From: Astragalus membranaceus
Taxonomy: Eukaryota; Streptophyta; Magnoliopsida; Fabales; Fabaceae
Reading direction: 5' to 3'
NCBI GenBank assembly: GCA_039519185.1
Contig: CM076847.1
Coordinates: forward strand, 52,087,708-52,151,707
Length of the DNA stretch: 64,000 nt
Shown: positions 1-11,495 of the stretch, piece after piece
Layout of the letters: each line of letters opens with the position of its first letter
Position numbering within the stretch: position 1 is the first letter of the stretch
Program-made: the position numbers and the translations under genes
Notes under the pieces: model-generated
What the model was told of the DNA's origin: nothing
Seen by the model: the letters and a program-made list of their open reading frames with translations, nothing else
Databases searched by the model: none

Positions 1-1404
1 AATACATGTTGATGACCTGCATAAACCAGAATTGATGTCTAAACTAGAAAAGTAAAAAAGTAATATAAGTTGTAACCAATATTAATAAAAACGGCACATG
101 CAAAAATAAATAGAAGATACTTTCCCATAAAAAATCCACTTAAATCAATACACACCAAACACAAATTTCTTAATATGTGAAAGTCCAGCAAGTTCGAATT
201 AACAGTATCTAACAGAAAGATCTATATAGATGAAAACCTAACTAAAACGAACGCTCTTTATTAATCAGAACATCAAGTAAGAGTTCAAACTTTGACATTC
301 ATGCTATAATATTAACATAATATAGTACAGTCAATTGATTTTCTGTGTGCAAAATCTTCCACTTCCCTGCATAATAAGAAATACAGTCAATTAATGCCAA
401 ATAAATGAAAACAAAACAATTAGCTGACAAGGCTATAGTCGTGCAGACAAGCATATAGCTTTGAGTTTATTCCTGTCAGTTGAAGAACCAGAAGAAACAT
501 GTATCTAACCTGTCAAAACAATCATAACAAAACAAAAAAAAATACTTTGTTCAGGATGCAGTGACCCTGATCTTTATTACAGACACCATCTTGCTCAATC
601 TCCAAGCCAATACATAGTTTCTACCCATCATCTCCAATCCCACGCATAGTATAGTTGCAGCACTTGTGTCTTTTTGCTGAAATGAAGAATTAAGAGGAAA
701 CACACGCAGCAACAGAATTAGAATTAGGGAAAACTGGAAAAATTAGAATTAGGGAAAATTAGAATCAGAAATAAAAATCAGAACCAGAAGCTGAACAATG
801 AGTGAGAAATCAATTTCAACTTCAGAACCAAACTAGAAGCTCAACAATAATTCAAATTAGGGTTTCAAGTTCATGTGAGAAATCAATTACTCACCCAAAC
901 AGAAGTTGTGCAGTGCAGGGGAAGAAGAGGAAGTGCTCACCGTCGTCGCTCGCGTGAGGAGGGGGAAAGGCACGCTGCAACAAGGATTTCCCACTTATGA
1001 TTCCCAAACATCACAGATTTGTTTTCCCAAATTTCTCAAATCGATTTTCTTCTTCCTATTAGGGTTCTGGTTCTCTCACTCAGTCACTCACCACCACCAG
1101 AAGAAGAAGAGGATACACAGAACATACGCATGGATGGCGGAGAGATGGAGCATGGATGGCGGAGAACAAACGCATGTGAGGCGAGGACGGAGGAGAAACG
1201 CACGGCCGAGGGTGACGCTGACGGAGGAGACAATAACGATTCGAGATGGAGCATGGATGTGCAGAGATTCAGAGGGCGAGAGAGTTGAGAGGGCGAGAGA
1301 TAATGGATGGTTCACGAGGAAGAGGGCGAGAGAGTTCAGAGTGAGAGACTTGAGAACGCGAAATAGTGAATGCGATGGAAGAATAGGAAAAATAAAAGGG
1401 GACT
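1..1404. other. Region with no supported gene; possible minus-strand 5' exon
   Basis: The first 900 bases are AT-rich and I see no recognisable coding sequence in them. From about 1390 down to 893 the minus strand is GC-richer, with plant 5'-leader-like composition, and ends in a plausible splice donor (GGTGAGTAA read on the minus strand near 885-893). The open frames here (906-1409 plus, 1088-1315 minus) have low-complexity composition and no motif I recognise. The stretch may be the interior of the CACTA-type element whose 3' end lies at 1766, or the 5' leader of a captured or neighbouring gene. Both readings are inference. Confidence 0.25.
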
Positions 1405-1766
1405 TTTAGCATCGGGTATATTAAACACCCGATGCTAAATGTATTTGCTTTGGACATTTAGCATCGGGTGTTTAAATACACGATGCTAAATGTCTAAAGC
1501 AAATACATTTAGCATCGGGTATATTAAACACCCGATGCTAAATGTATTTGCTTTGGACATTTAGCATCGGGTATTTAAACACCCGATGCTAAATGTCCAA
1601 AGCAATACATTTAGCATCGGGTGTTTAAACACCCGATGCTAAAAGTAGGCGCGGAATATGAAATCTTCCATTTAATTGGAAAAATGCCACCGGTTCAACA
1701 TTTAGCATCGGTTGTTCAAACAACCGATGCTAAATGATGCTTAATAATGTATTGTTTCCACTAGTG
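1405..1766. mobile_element. CACTA-type transposon 3' terminus with subterminal palindromes (element H)
   Basis: The stretch holds six palindromes of about 35 bp, built from TTTAGCATCGGGTG and its reverse complement and mostly spaced by a TATTTGCTTTGGACA-type linker (centres near 1425, 1475, 1526, 1576, 1625 and 1716). It ends at TTTCCACTAGTG, so the terminal TAGTG is at 1762-1766. Subterminal repeat arrays plus a CACTA/TAGTG end are typical of plant CACTA (EnSpm) elements. No matching 5' end is visible upstream, so the element is either truncated or begins before this window. No transposase is visible. Confidence 0.6.
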
Positions 1767-1872
1767 AATATAGTCTCGATTAATTGGTAAGAAAAAGTAG
1801 TCTTGCGGTTTCTTAACTTAATTTATAGTTTTGGATTCGTCATTTAGTTTTTTTTATCTCAAATTAGTGATG

Positions 1873-2305
1873 ATAGTGATTTTGATGTAGGAGCTGTGTC
1901 CTAGGGCAAAGGTATGACAAAGTTTTTCATTCTATATATTCTGCTAGCAAAACACATGTGGAAGCTCAATTAAATTATACTGTGACAGAAAAAGAATTAT
2001 TAGCAGTGGTTTTTGCATTTCCAAATTTAGATCTTACTTGGTTGGCACCAAAGTAATTATTTTTACAGATCATTCAGCCATCAAGTATTTAATTTCAATA
2101 AAAGATGAAAAACCAAGGCTAATAAGATGGGTCCTTCTCCTCCAAGAATTTGATCTTGAAATTCGTGATAAAAAGGGGGTGGAGAACCAAGTAGCTGAAC
2201 ATTTGTCTAGACTTAAAAGTGAAAGTGCAGGTACAAAAGAAGGAGAGATCAAAGAAAGTTTTCCTGATGAGAAACTATTGGCAATTACTGTGACAACATT
2301 TAATG
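1873..2305 (+). pseudogene. Athila-like Ty3/gypsy polyprotein fragment, RT end and RNase H (element C, left part)
   Basis: This encodes part of the RNase H of a Ty3/gypsy polyprotein, which degrades RNA of the RNA-DNA hybrid during reverse transcription. Visible motifs are TEKELLAVVFAF, FTDHSAIKYL, PRLIRWVLLLQEFDLEIRD and KKGVENQVAEHLSRL, the usual C-terminal half of RNase H and its tail in Athila-like elements. A frameshift lies near 1893-1900 (extra TC at the position of the usual VLGQR), and another defect lies near 2025. The 5' LTR, gag, protease and most of RT are absent to the left. The right end is cut by the CACTA insertion at 2306. The frame continues at 23294 once one ATG duplication copy is removed, so both pieces belong to one element. 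Confidence 0.85.
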
Positions 2306-2550
2306 CACTACTAGAAATTCGCTAAATAGTGACTGATTTAGCGACCAAAAAAAATCGGTCACTTTAGCGATCGATTTAGAGACCGATTCAATAGGTATAA
2401 AATGTTTTTTGCTTAGTGACCGATTTTTCGGTCGCTAGATTTAGAGACCGCTTTTTCGGTCACTAGTAGCGACCGATTTAGAGACCAATTCAATGTATAC
2501 AATACTTTTTGCTTAGTAACCGATTTTTCGGTCACTAGCTGGGGTGGTGC
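2306..2550. repeat. CACTA 5' subterminal repeat array
   Basis: Repeated TAGTGACCGATTT / GCGACCGATTTAGAGACC motifs occur in both orientations directly inside the CACTA terminus. They match the array at 4330-4470 and 23068-23290. In EnSpm-type elements such arrays are transposase binding sites; that role here is inferred. Confidence 0.75.
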
Positions 2551-3718
2551 AAAGTAAAATGCGGGGTGCAAGGAGCAATCTGCTGTTTTAAATTAAATTT
2601 TTAAAATAAATAAATATTGCGGTTCCCGTTCCTCACGTTCTCATCTCATCTCCAAACACGTTCTCATCTCACGCAGTTCCCCTTCCTTCTCATCTCACGC
2701 TCAACCCTATCTCTCAGGTCTCACTCACGGCGCTCAACGCACACTCGCACAGCGCCTATCTCTCGCACTCATCTCACGCTCACGACTCTCTCAGTTCTCG
2801 CAGAGTCGCAGTCTCTCACAGCCACTGGTTCGATTTTTGCTTTGTTTTACTGATTTCGTTTTGTGCTTCGTTTTACTGATTTGGTTTTCTGCCTTGGTTT
2901 TCTGTTGATACTCTTGCTTCGTTTTTTGATTTCGTTTTCTGCCTTCGTTTTTTGTTGATACTCTTGCTGTTTGGTGATTTTTTATGTTATATTTGCTAGA
3001 TCTCTGTCTTCGTTTTCTTCCTTCGTTTTTTGATTTCGTTTTCTGCCTTCGTTGTTTGGTGATGTTTGATGTTTTACTTGCTAGATCTTTGTGTGATGTA
3101 GGTTTGTGAAGGTTTCACTTTCTTCAAAAAGATGCATGTCAAGTGTTTGTTTTTATTCTTCACCCAACACTAAAAGAGTAAAACAATATAAACTCCTTTT
3201 ATATTTCCAATTTAATAGTATAGATAATTTTAGTATATCCTGCATCTTTGTTTTTTTACTTCCAGTTGTTATCACATTGTTTCGCCTTCTTTGCAAGTTG
3301 ATAAACAGAAAGTATGACACGTTTTTGAGTGTAATAGCATACACCATCGACAAACCGCAACGGTAAGGACAATGTTCTTAGCCAGATTTTTTGACAATTT
3401 ATTTACTGTTTCAGTTCAAAATTCATTGAACAAGGCTTTAAATTGAGATATGGAAGTTCCGTTACCTTATCAACTATGCATATGCTGACCCTATGAAGGG
3501 TGAGAATGTTTTAATTATCCTTAAAATCATTTTCAAGATTTATCAATCTCCTTGACTTCCACACAATCATCTGAATTATGTTTCTGTTTTATTTTTCACT
3601 GAAAATTTTGATGTGCATGATATACTTTCTATTATTGATGCATGATTTGTAACTATATATTATGCTGTGTGAAAAACAAAGCATTTGCATGGAATAATGA
3701 AGTATAGTGAATTCGCTG
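2551..3718 (+). other. CACTA interior, possible captured 5' leader and intron sequence
   Basis: A CT-rich stretch at 2620-2830 (runs of CTCATCTCACGCTC) looks like a plant 5' leader. It is followed by T-rich, intron-like sequence with several diverged copies of TTCGTTTTCTGCCTTCG at 2850-3060. The open frames at 2617-2853 and 3106-3366 have no recognisable domain. The stretch ends at a good splice acceptor (CTGCAG, about 3716-3721) immediately before the LONGIFOLIA-like exon. A captured leader-intron-exon block is therefore plausible but unproven. Confidence 0.3.
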
Positions 3719-4013
3719 CAGGATACGAGCTTAAACAAAGGTGCGAATGAAAAACAGAGAATTTCAACAGAATCATCAAGAGCATCATTCTCTTCTTGTT
3801 CATCATCACTTTCTTCTTTGGAATGTAAAGCTGAAGTAGAAACTTCCTTTGACAGAATTCTTATCCCGAAACTCCTTCAAGGGACACAGTTACCAACCAA
3901 TCAAATATCTCTCCGAATTTCGGACGCCACTCCCTTGACCTGCGAGATGTGGTGAAGGATTCAATGTATAGGGACGGCCGAGGAGTTTCTGTGAAAACTC
4001 GAGCCAAAGTACA
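3719..4013 (+). pseudogene. Captured exon fragment of a LONGIFOLIA/TRM-like gene
   Basis: The conceptual product contains a Ser-rich block (STESSRASFSSCSSSLSS) followed by a PETPSRD-type motif and then SLDLRDVVKDSMYR. To my recollection that order is characteristic of plant LONGIFOLIA/TRM microtubule-associated proteins, which control cell elongation. The second half is reached only by changing frame near 3860-3866, so the fragment carries a frameshift and an early stop at 3953. It begins just after a splice-acceptor-like CTGCAG and ends near 4013 (KTRAK) without a stop or start of its own. It sits inside a CACTA element, so it looks like a transposon-captured exon and not a host gene. The family assignment is from remembered motifs only. 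Confidence 0.6.
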
Positions 4014-4329
4014 TTATGTTTAAAAACTAATTACGAACTCAAATTACTCCTATGTTTTTTTATTAAGTACATTATGTTTTTAATGCAATCAAGTGTTGTT
4101 ATTGTGCAAATAATTTGGCATGAATCAATCAGGTGTAAAAATAAATATTAACCATCTATATGTTAGAAATTAAATTAGTAAGTAAAAAAAGTTACAATAT
4201 AATCATTTTGTTTTTTAAGTTGAATTCGATATGTAGGAGATCGAATTAGTGAGTAAAAAAAATCCGATAAATTTGGTCATACAATATGGACTCTAGACAA
4301 CTTTCAATGGACACTAATTATGTTACTAT
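4014..4329. other. CACTA interior, AT-rich, no gene seen
   Basis: AT-rich sequence between the captured exon and the 3' subterminal array. I see no coding signal or repeat beyond short A/T runs. Confidence 0.5.
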
Positions 4330-4470
4330 ATTTAGTCACTAAATTAGTTGCTAAAGCAGTTGTTGCATTCTGTCACAAAATCGGTCACTAAAATTCAGTC
4401 ACTAAATCGGTTGCTAAAATCAGTCACTAAATCGGTCACTAAATCGATCACCAAAATCGGTCACTAAATC
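4330..4470. repeat. CACTA 3' subterminal repeats, part 1 (interrupted)
   Basis: At least eight degenerate copies of CGGTCACTAAAATCGG. The array is cut at 4470 by retrotransposon A and resumes after its duplication copy at 23068. Positions 4466-4470 are the AAATC target-site duplication of A. Confidence 0.8.
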
Positions 4471-5289
4471 TGTAACATCCCTAGATTTTAAAGACTCGAG
4501 CTATGAAGCCTAGTACCGATTTAATTATTTGTTAGGAATAATTAGTCGTGTCTTGACGAGGAAAAATCGAGGAAATTGTCAAGTAATTATGTTTCCATCG
4601 AATTGGGGCTAAATCTAGTGTTAAATGAAGGAATTTAAGCAGAAGGGCAATTCTGTCATTTCTCACCCTTTTATATTCAGCCACTCCCTCTCACACCTAT
4701 CCATTTCACAAAACTCAGAATTTTAGAGAAAAACTGAAACAGAAGGGAGAAGGGGGAAAAGGGGCGCGAAGGAGGAGAAGAAGAGGTGAAGGGGGAATCA
4801 CCAAAATTCGCTTGCATTACAAGCTATTGGGGAGGAAGTATGAAGCCTACATTTCGAATTTGAGGAACATTCACACGAGGTTGAGTTCCTGCTTCAGTGA
4901 TTCAGTAGAAGAGGTAGCCGTTTCGCTCTAATTGGTGCCTTTTGATTCTCGTTCGTGCGTGTACCTTTCGGTCATCCCGTGTCTCGGTGGAAGCTCCTAG
5001 CGAAATCGTCAACGGGTGAGTTTTACTCACGATTAGGGACGTTTTGTGACATTGAATAATTATGAGTGGTGCTGTGTCAAAATCCCAGTTTTTGAATGAT
5101 TAAAGGATCGAATCCACTTTAAAACGAATTTCCAGAATTTGTGAAATTATAGATGATTTCGAAATGATTCTAATTGTGATTATATACTGGAAATATGTTC
5201 TGGGAATTTTCTGGGTTTCAGGTGATTGAAATTAGAAATCGAATTGGGCGAAAACGGAGAGTGAAAATGAGGAAAACTGGGAAAATGGT

Positions 5290-5465
5290 AACAGACACAG
5301 GACACACGGATCGTGCGCCCCTGGGCACGGATCGTGCGTCCCAATCTGATGGGTCTTGTTGGCAAAGAAACGAGACGCACGGGTCGTGCGCCCCTGGGCA
5401 CGGATCGTGCGTTTCTTTCTGATAGAAGGGTTAAATGTAGTGCACCACGCACGGGTCGTGCGTGA
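5290..5465 (+). repeat. GC-rich minisatellite in LTR A
   Basis: Degenerate repeats of CACGGRTCGTGCGCCCCTGGG. The 3' LTR copy (21680-21855) has one extra 24-bp unit around 21827-21850, so the array changed length after insertion. Confidence 0.8.
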
Positions 5466-5682
5466 GGTTCTGGTGCCAGTTCCCGTTTTCTCGTTTCGTC
5501 GTTGCGTTTGATTCCGAACCTTTTCTAATCTCTTTCTCAATCATTTAAAAAGGGATTGCCTTACTGAAAACCTTATTTCGAACTTGTTCAACCCATGATT
5601 TTGAAAAGAAGTTTGAAAGGCATATTTGATCGAAAAACCGAAACCCTAGTATACGTGTGGGTACACCGACTTATGGACTGAC

Positions 5683-5684
<2 letters not shown>

Positions 5685-5752
<68 letters not shown>
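5685..5752. repeat. (TA)n microsatellite in LTR A
   Basis: About 34 TA dinucleotides. The equivalent tract in the 3' LTR (about 22075-22110) is roughly half as long. Confidence 0.9.
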
Positions 5753-5761
<9 letters not shown>

Positions 5762-6707
5762 GTCAATTGAATATGATTATAATGCCGGAGGTCTAAATTA
5801 GGAATTCCTCAAAACGGATTATAGATCGATATGGATATTGTTTATCCAATTATTATGTGATTGATCCTTTAATGATCGGAAAGATATAAATTATCTAACT
5901 CTCGAGAAATCGTTATGTATTGTTATACATATATCGCGTTGGGTGACGACCTGACAAGTAGCATACTAGGGAGGGTAGTCATGACCCCTTACCTAGGCCC
6001 TGAATGTGTTTTGGCGTGGTCAACTCACGGGTTGCCGGGATTAGCAGTTGTGCAGTCGGCTTGTGCTAAGTTATTGCTTATAAGTTAACCTTGCCGGGAT
6101 TAGCAGTTGTGCAGTCGGCCAATGTTAAGCTATAGCTACCGGGATTAGCAGTTGTGCAGTCGGTTTAAGCTAAGCTATTAAAACAGCTGAGAACACGATT
6201 TGCTTGGCATTTCGATTATAGCAAGTGGTAGCTAATTAAACATTGTTAACGGTTTAATAATTGAACCGAGCGTTAGTGAGGGGGCACGGTAGGACTCACT
6301 GAGATAATGTTTATCTCACCCAATCATAATTGTTGTTTTTCAGTGAAGCAGGGAAAGAGAAAGACTATTGTGCACGAGTAGTTGTACGCTCTCGGAGGTG
6401 CTGAAGGCATTAGTGACTTATGTCCCTTGTTTTGTTGTATCTTTTGGTTGTACGAACTTGTAGCTTTTATAAGTTGTATAAACCATTTTGTATTTCTGTT
6501 TTAGTATTTGGACATGGAGTTTGTATTTTGCGTTCGGTATGGAACCGATGTACTTCTTGTTTATGAAGTAATGTGACTTCCGGTCATATGCTCTATTTCA
6601 GAAAAATTTTGTATGTCCAATACTTAAACAGGAACTGTGTCCTCTGAATTTCCGTATCTGTGCATCTTCGGTGTCTCTACACGTTAGAAATACCGGGGTG
6701 TGACATT

Positions 6708-6719
6708 TGGTATCAGAGC
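6708..6719 (+). other. Primer-binding site of element A (tRNA-iMet)
   Basis: TGGTATCAGAGC lies two bases after the 5' LTR. It is complementary to the 3' end of initiator methionine tRNA, the usual primer for this group. Confidence 0.9.
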
Positions 6720-6842
6720 GGTTCGACCTAGTCGGACTTAGTTGTTAAGAGCCTTTTACGTCTTCTAAGTCTAATTTTTCTTAGTATGCTATTAGACATT
6801 GAGCCTGATCAACTTAATACTTTGTGCATACTTCGCAGAATC

Positions 6843-8844
6843 ATGGCTGGAAGAGGTAGGAGAAACCCACCTGTTGATCCTCATCAAGAATGGATGCAGA
6901 ATGTCATCGAGACTCAGCAGAAGATGATGAACGACATGATGCTAATGCAACAGCAACAGATGGCTCAAATGGCTCAAATGCAGCAGATGCACCAGATGCC
7001 TCAACCACAACCAGCTGAGCCAGTCAATGTGCCAACACCTGAGGACCCCAACAGGATGTATTTCCGGTTTCTGAAGATGAAACCCCCAACCTTCAAAGGA
7101 GGATCCGAGGCAATGAAAGCCCATTTCTGGGTAGATGCCATGGAACGGATCTTTGATACCTTGCAATGCAATGAAGGAGAAAAGGTAATTTGTGCTGCTA
7201 ACGCTCTGGACGAGGATGCTCACATCTGGTGGGTTAATGCTCGTAGAATGCTACAAACTCAAGGAACTCCCCTTGAGTGGAATACTTTCAAGGAATTATT
7301 TTTGAGTCATTATTTCCCCGACTCTCAAAGACTTGCCAAACAGGTGGAGTTTCTAAATTTGAAACAGGGAGAGATGACAGTTGGGGAATATGCTGCAAAA
7401 TTTGAGAGATTGTCACAATTCTATGAATTGGAGACCACCGCTCCTGATGATAAGTGGAAAATGGTGATGTTCAGACAAGGTCTTAGAGGCGATGTGAATC
7501 AGGGTCTCAGCTCTTATTCCATGACCACTTATCCCGCTCTGGTTCAACAAGCTCGTTCAGCTGAGAGCGATCTCAAAAGAATGTATGCAGAGAGGAAAGA
7601 TTTCTGGAAGGATAAGAAGAAGGGCAGTGAGTCAACTTCTTCAAACCCGAGGTATAAAGAGAATTTAGACAAGGGAAAGCAGATTCAGTCGAACAACACT
7701 TCTGGGTATCGCCGGTGTGAACTGTGCAAGAAGAATCATCCAGGAAAGTGTCGATCAGAGGCAAGGTCGGACCAGTGTTATCATTGCAAGGAAGTGGGGC
7801 ATTATGCCAACAATTGTCCGTCAAGGAAGGCTTACTTTGAAACTCCAGATGCACCCAGACAGGTTCGAGTCAACACTTTGGATGCTAAGACCATAAAACC
7901 AGCTGATAACCTTATAAGGGGTACAGGTTCTCTCTTTAATCAAACTGTTAATATTTTGTACGACTCTGGTGCTACTCATTGCTTTATCTCAGAAGCATGT
8001 GCTGAACGGTTAGGATTAATAGTATCTCCTATATCCGAGCCAATAACTATCCTTACTGTTGCAAAGGGTCGTGTGCGAACCCAATCATTATGCCTTAACT
8101 GCCTGCTCACGATAGGAAACAGGGATTTTGTTGTTGATTTTATCTGTTTGCCTATGAGGGGAATGGAGATCGTTTTGGGAATGAATTGGATGACTTCCAA
8201 CCACATTACTATTGACTGTTTCAATCGTGCAATTAATTTTCCTTCTGAAGTGGCGGAACATTCACTACCTGCAGATGATGGTGTTATTTCGTTCGCTTCA
8301 GCCAGCCAGTCTCTATTCCAAGGTGCGGAAGCTTTGGTTGTTATTTTGTCTGCATCAACTGAAGCTGATTTGGATTTATCGGCTATTCAGGTTGTTAATG
8401 AATTCTTAGATGTCTTTCCCGAGGAAGTTTCCTCTTTGCCTCCAGAACGAGAGGTAGAATTCTCTATAGATTTGGCACCTGGTGCAGGGCCAATATCCAT
8501 AGCACCTTATAGGATGTCTCCTCTCGAACTGAAGGAATTGAAATCCCAACTGGAGGAATTAATTTCCAAGAAGTTTATTCGACCGAGTGCTTCTCCATGG
8601 GGTGCTCCGGTATTGCTAGTCAAGAAGAAGGACGGAAGCATGAGATTATGCATAGACTACCGTCAGCTGAATAAAATCACTATCAAGAACAAGTATCCAT
8701 TACCAAGGATAGATGATCTACTTGACCAACTCTGAGGTGCTAAAGTTTTCTCCAAGATTGATCTAAGGTCAGGATACCATCAAATCAGGGTAAGAACCTT
8801 AGACATTCCGAAGACTGCTTTTCGTACGAGGTACGGACACTACG
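6843..8844 (+). pseudogene. Element A gag, protease and N-terminal reverse transcriptase
   Basis: The first part of the A gag-pol polyprotein. I place the start at 6843 (MAGRGRR, parallel to MAGRN in element B), although the frame is open from 6786. It has a Met/Gln-rich N-terminus, a retrotransposon gag domain around residues 60-250, a CCHC zinc knuckle beginning at residue 312 (CYHCKEVGHYANNC), a retropepsin active site DSGAT at residue 374, and the RT N-terminus (SPWGAPVLLVKKKDGSMRLC). A TGA at 8733-8735 replaces the residue after DDLLDQL; CGA to TGA is the simplest change. Reading continues beyond it until element B begins after the CTACG target site at 8840-8844. The rest is at 18410-20790. 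Confidence 0.9.
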
Positions 8845-9532
8845 TGTAACACCCTAAATATTTAATTAATTTATTTAATTAAGTATTTAGGAATTTATTT
8901 AATTAATTGAATATAATTTAATAATTAGAAATTATATTAATATGTGTAGGTGGTATTAGAAAGTGGAGGTGCTAAGTTAGATGGACTTGGGCTTAAGTGA
9001 GAAGCCCAAGCCCATGACTCTTGTCATATGCGAAGTGGACAAGCGCCTAGGGGGTTAGGGTTTGTTGTGCACACTTGCGAAATTGAGAATAGAGAGGAAG
9101 GGAGAAGAGAGGCGCGCCGTTGGAGAGGAGAAGAAGAGAAGAGAAGTCGCGCCACCAAGGAGAGGAAAGGATCGTGGATCGTTGCCGTGGTTCCGTTCGT
9201 GATCGTCTCGGGGGCTCCTACTCTTCGAATACGAGGTAAGGGGATGTCCTATCAATTCCTATAATGATTCCTATGATAGATCCTAAGTAGTGGTGGCATA
9301 GATTTTTAACTATGATTATGATGACGTTGCGAAATCATGTCTTGTTGTTGTTGTATGTATGATTCTATGTTGTGCTTGAGATGTGTTGAAATTCGAGGTT
9401 TGATAGGTGGTTTTGATGATTTTATGCGTGATTATGAAAGGTTGTAATATGGGTTGTGTTGGTCATGTGAAAAATTTGGAGAACAAAATAGTTTGTGTTG
9501 AAATTGTGTAAAATTCGTGTGCTGGAAGTGTG

Positions 9533-9862
9533 GCAGGCGCTGGGCGCCCAGGGGCGCTGCGCGCCAGTGTGCTGTGTGTGCGTGTAGGCGCTGGGTGCCA
9601 GCGCTGGGCGCTGGGCGCCCGTGTGCGCGTGTCCAGTGTTGCGCCAAGGCGCTGGGCGCTGGGCGCCCGTGTGTGAGTGCGTGTGTGGAGCGCTGGGCGC
9701 TGGGTGCCAGCGTTGGGCGCTGAGCGCCCGTGTGTGTGTGTTGCTTGTTGCGCCAAGGCGCTGGGTGCCAGGCGCTGGGCGCTGGGCGCCCATGTGTGCG
9801 TGTTGCGTTTTTGCTGGGCGCTGGGCGACAGGTGCCTGGGCGCTGGGCGCCCATGGCGCCAG
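9533..9862 (+). repeat. GCGCTGGGCGCC minisatellite in LTR B
   Basis: Many copies of GCGCTGGGCGCC separated by GTGTGTGCGTGT-like spacers. The 3' LTR copy (16566-16882) differs by several unit gains and losses. The repeat stays open in several frames and so gives long artefactual ORFs. Confidence 0.9.
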
Positions 9863-10159
9863 TTTTTCAGGATGTTCCAAAATGTTTTCGAAAACTGTTT
9901 TCGCCATATCTTTTGACTCGGACATCCGTTTTGAACGTTTCAAAAAGCGTTGTGAAGCATTTTCAGTTGTCTATCTGCCTGTCCCATTTTTAAAAATAAA
10001 AACTTATTATTTCTGAAGGTTGCTGGGGCGCCCCAAGTGGCTGTTCCCGGTGATCGTTGCTGTGACAATGAAAGGATGTTTTTGGTGCCTTTAAAAATCC
10101 TCTTTTGCGTACGACCAGTGGTTTTAACGATTTAGTGTCGAAAATGATGATTTTGATGA

Positions 10160-10440
10160 TGATGCCCTTGTGGCTAGTTAAATGACTGTTTTGCCCTTAG
10201 TGGCTAATATTATTTATAATGACGTGTAAATGACTGTTTTGCCCTTAGTGGCTAATATTATTTATAATGACGTGTAAATGACTGTTTTGCCCTTGGTGGC
10301 TAATATTATTTATGATGACGTGTAAATGACTATTTTGCCCTTCGTGGCTAATATTAATTATAATGACGTGTAAATGACTGTTTTGTCCTTAGTGGCTAAT
10401 ATTATTTATAATAATGTGTGAATGACGATGATGCCCTTGG
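10160..10440 (+). repeat. 48-bp tandem repeats in LTR B
   Basis: About five copies of a 48-bp unit with core ATGACTGTTTTGCCCTTAG followed by TGGCTAATATTATTTATAA. The same array is in the 3' LTR near 17180-17460. Related short CCCTTRGTGGCTA and GGCCYRAAAGGCTAAGTGA motifs continue to about 10790. Confidence 0.85.
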
Positions 10441-11388
10441 TGGCTAGTAAAAGACGTTTTTGCCCTCAGTGGCTATTGTTTGAGTTGATGATATTTATGT
10501 ATAAGTGACGATGAAACCCAGTGACGTTTGAGGCCCGAAAGGCTAAGTGATGTTAAGGCCTAAAGGGCTAAGTGATGTTGTTGTGTGTAAATTGTAAATT
10601 GACAGGTGCTGTGCCCCTTGTGAGCAAATTGGTAAGTGACGGGTCACATAGTGACCGTGATTGTGTGATTTTGTGCGTGGTGCATGTTATAGTGTCTCAT
10701 GCATCCCATGTGCATAAACCCAGTGACGTTTTTGAGGCCCAAAAGGCTAAGTGACGATGAGGCCATAATGGCTAAGCGACGTTTGTGAAAAGGTACCTCA
10801 TGCATATGCCCGCGAGTGGGTTGCATTTCATATGCCTACATGACATAGTGATGAGTTATTGCAGTGATGTGATTGATGATTGTGATTGATTAATTTAGAG
10901 CTGTGACTTGACTTATTATTTATCATATGATTTATTATATGAATTGAATTGGACTCACCCTTCTGTTTGAATGTTACCCCCATGCGGTAACGTGCAGGTG
11001 ATTGCGAGTGAAGGACTAGGTACCTTCACTAATTCGAGTCGAGTCGTCACGCTCTGATACGTAGCACTCAGGGGGGGGGGGGGGGACGAACTTAATGTCA
11101 TGAATGTTTTTGGTTGTTAAGTTTTGTTGACAATTCTGTTTTATTTTGTTATTCCGCTGCTTAGTTGAATTTATTGACGTTAAGTTTTATTGCGATGATA
11201 ACTGTGGTGTTGAGATTCGCCTTTTTGTGATGTGCTGCGTAATACATGGTTATTATGTCTTTGAGCTGTTTTATTGATAAGTGTGGTTTTATTGAAGTAT
11301 GTGTAACATCCCTCGTGCGAAATAAAATTTTGAAAACTCTGATATTTTTCCAATTAAATTAATGGGTAGAAAATGGGTGTTACATTAG

Positions 11389-11400
11389 TGGTATCAGAGC
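11389..11400 (+). other. Primer-binding site of element B (tRNA-iMet)
   Basis: TGGTATCAGAGC lies four bases inside the 5' LTR boundary and is complementary to the initiator methionine tRNA 3' end. Confidence 0.92.
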
Positions 11401-11495
11401 AGTTCGGTCTGTCCGGCCAATGTTGTCCTGTCATAGTGTCTTATGACAATAGATTAGTACTAAATTCTTGGTTTGTACTGCAGTGATAGTTTGAA

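Larger units (their letters stand above)
4471..6705 (+). repeat. 5' LTR of element A
   Basis: 2235 bp, starting TGTAACATCCCTAG and ending GGGGTGTGACA (TG...CA). It is near-identical to 20839-23062. It contains a GC-rich minisatellite (5290-5465), a (TA)n tract (5685-5752), and three copies of a roughly 25-bp motif (GGGATTAGCAGTTGTGCAG core) near 6038, 6095 and 6140. Confidence 0.93.
8845..11384 (+). repeat. 5' LTR of element B
   Basis: 2540 bp from TGTAACACCCTAAATATT to GGGTGTTACA. It holds an AT-rich U3 start, a GGGCTTAAGTGAGAAGCCC inverted motif near 8991, a GC-rich minisatellite, a 48-bp tandem array and a G15 run (11071-11085; G14 in the 3' copy). Confidence 0.95.

Noticed and set aside
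906..1409. 167-aa plus-strand ORF near the left edge.
   Set aside because: Low-complexity, Arg/Glu-rich, overlapped by open frames on the other strand and ending in transposon repeats; no domain recognised.
3106..3366. 86-aa ORF in the CACTA interior considered as another captured exon.
   Set aside because: Phe/Leu-rich AT-driven translation with an overlapping antisense frame and no recognisable motif.
6708..6719. tRNA-complementary stretches (also 11389, 33961, 40288 and 63316) considered as tRNA genes.
   Set aside because: Only the 12-18 nt primer-binding complements are present next to LTRs; no cloverleaf follows.
9422..9943. Long overlapping ORFs on both strands with repeated AQRPA / GRWAP peptides, and the same set at 16456-17037.
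   Set aside because: They are by-products of the GC-rich GCGCTGGGCGCC minisatellite in LTR B, open in several frames at once and without a start context or domain.
10160..10440. Regularly spaced 48-bp repeats that could suggest a CRISPR-like array.
   Set aside because: Units are contiguous tandem repeats without unique spacers, within a plant LTR.
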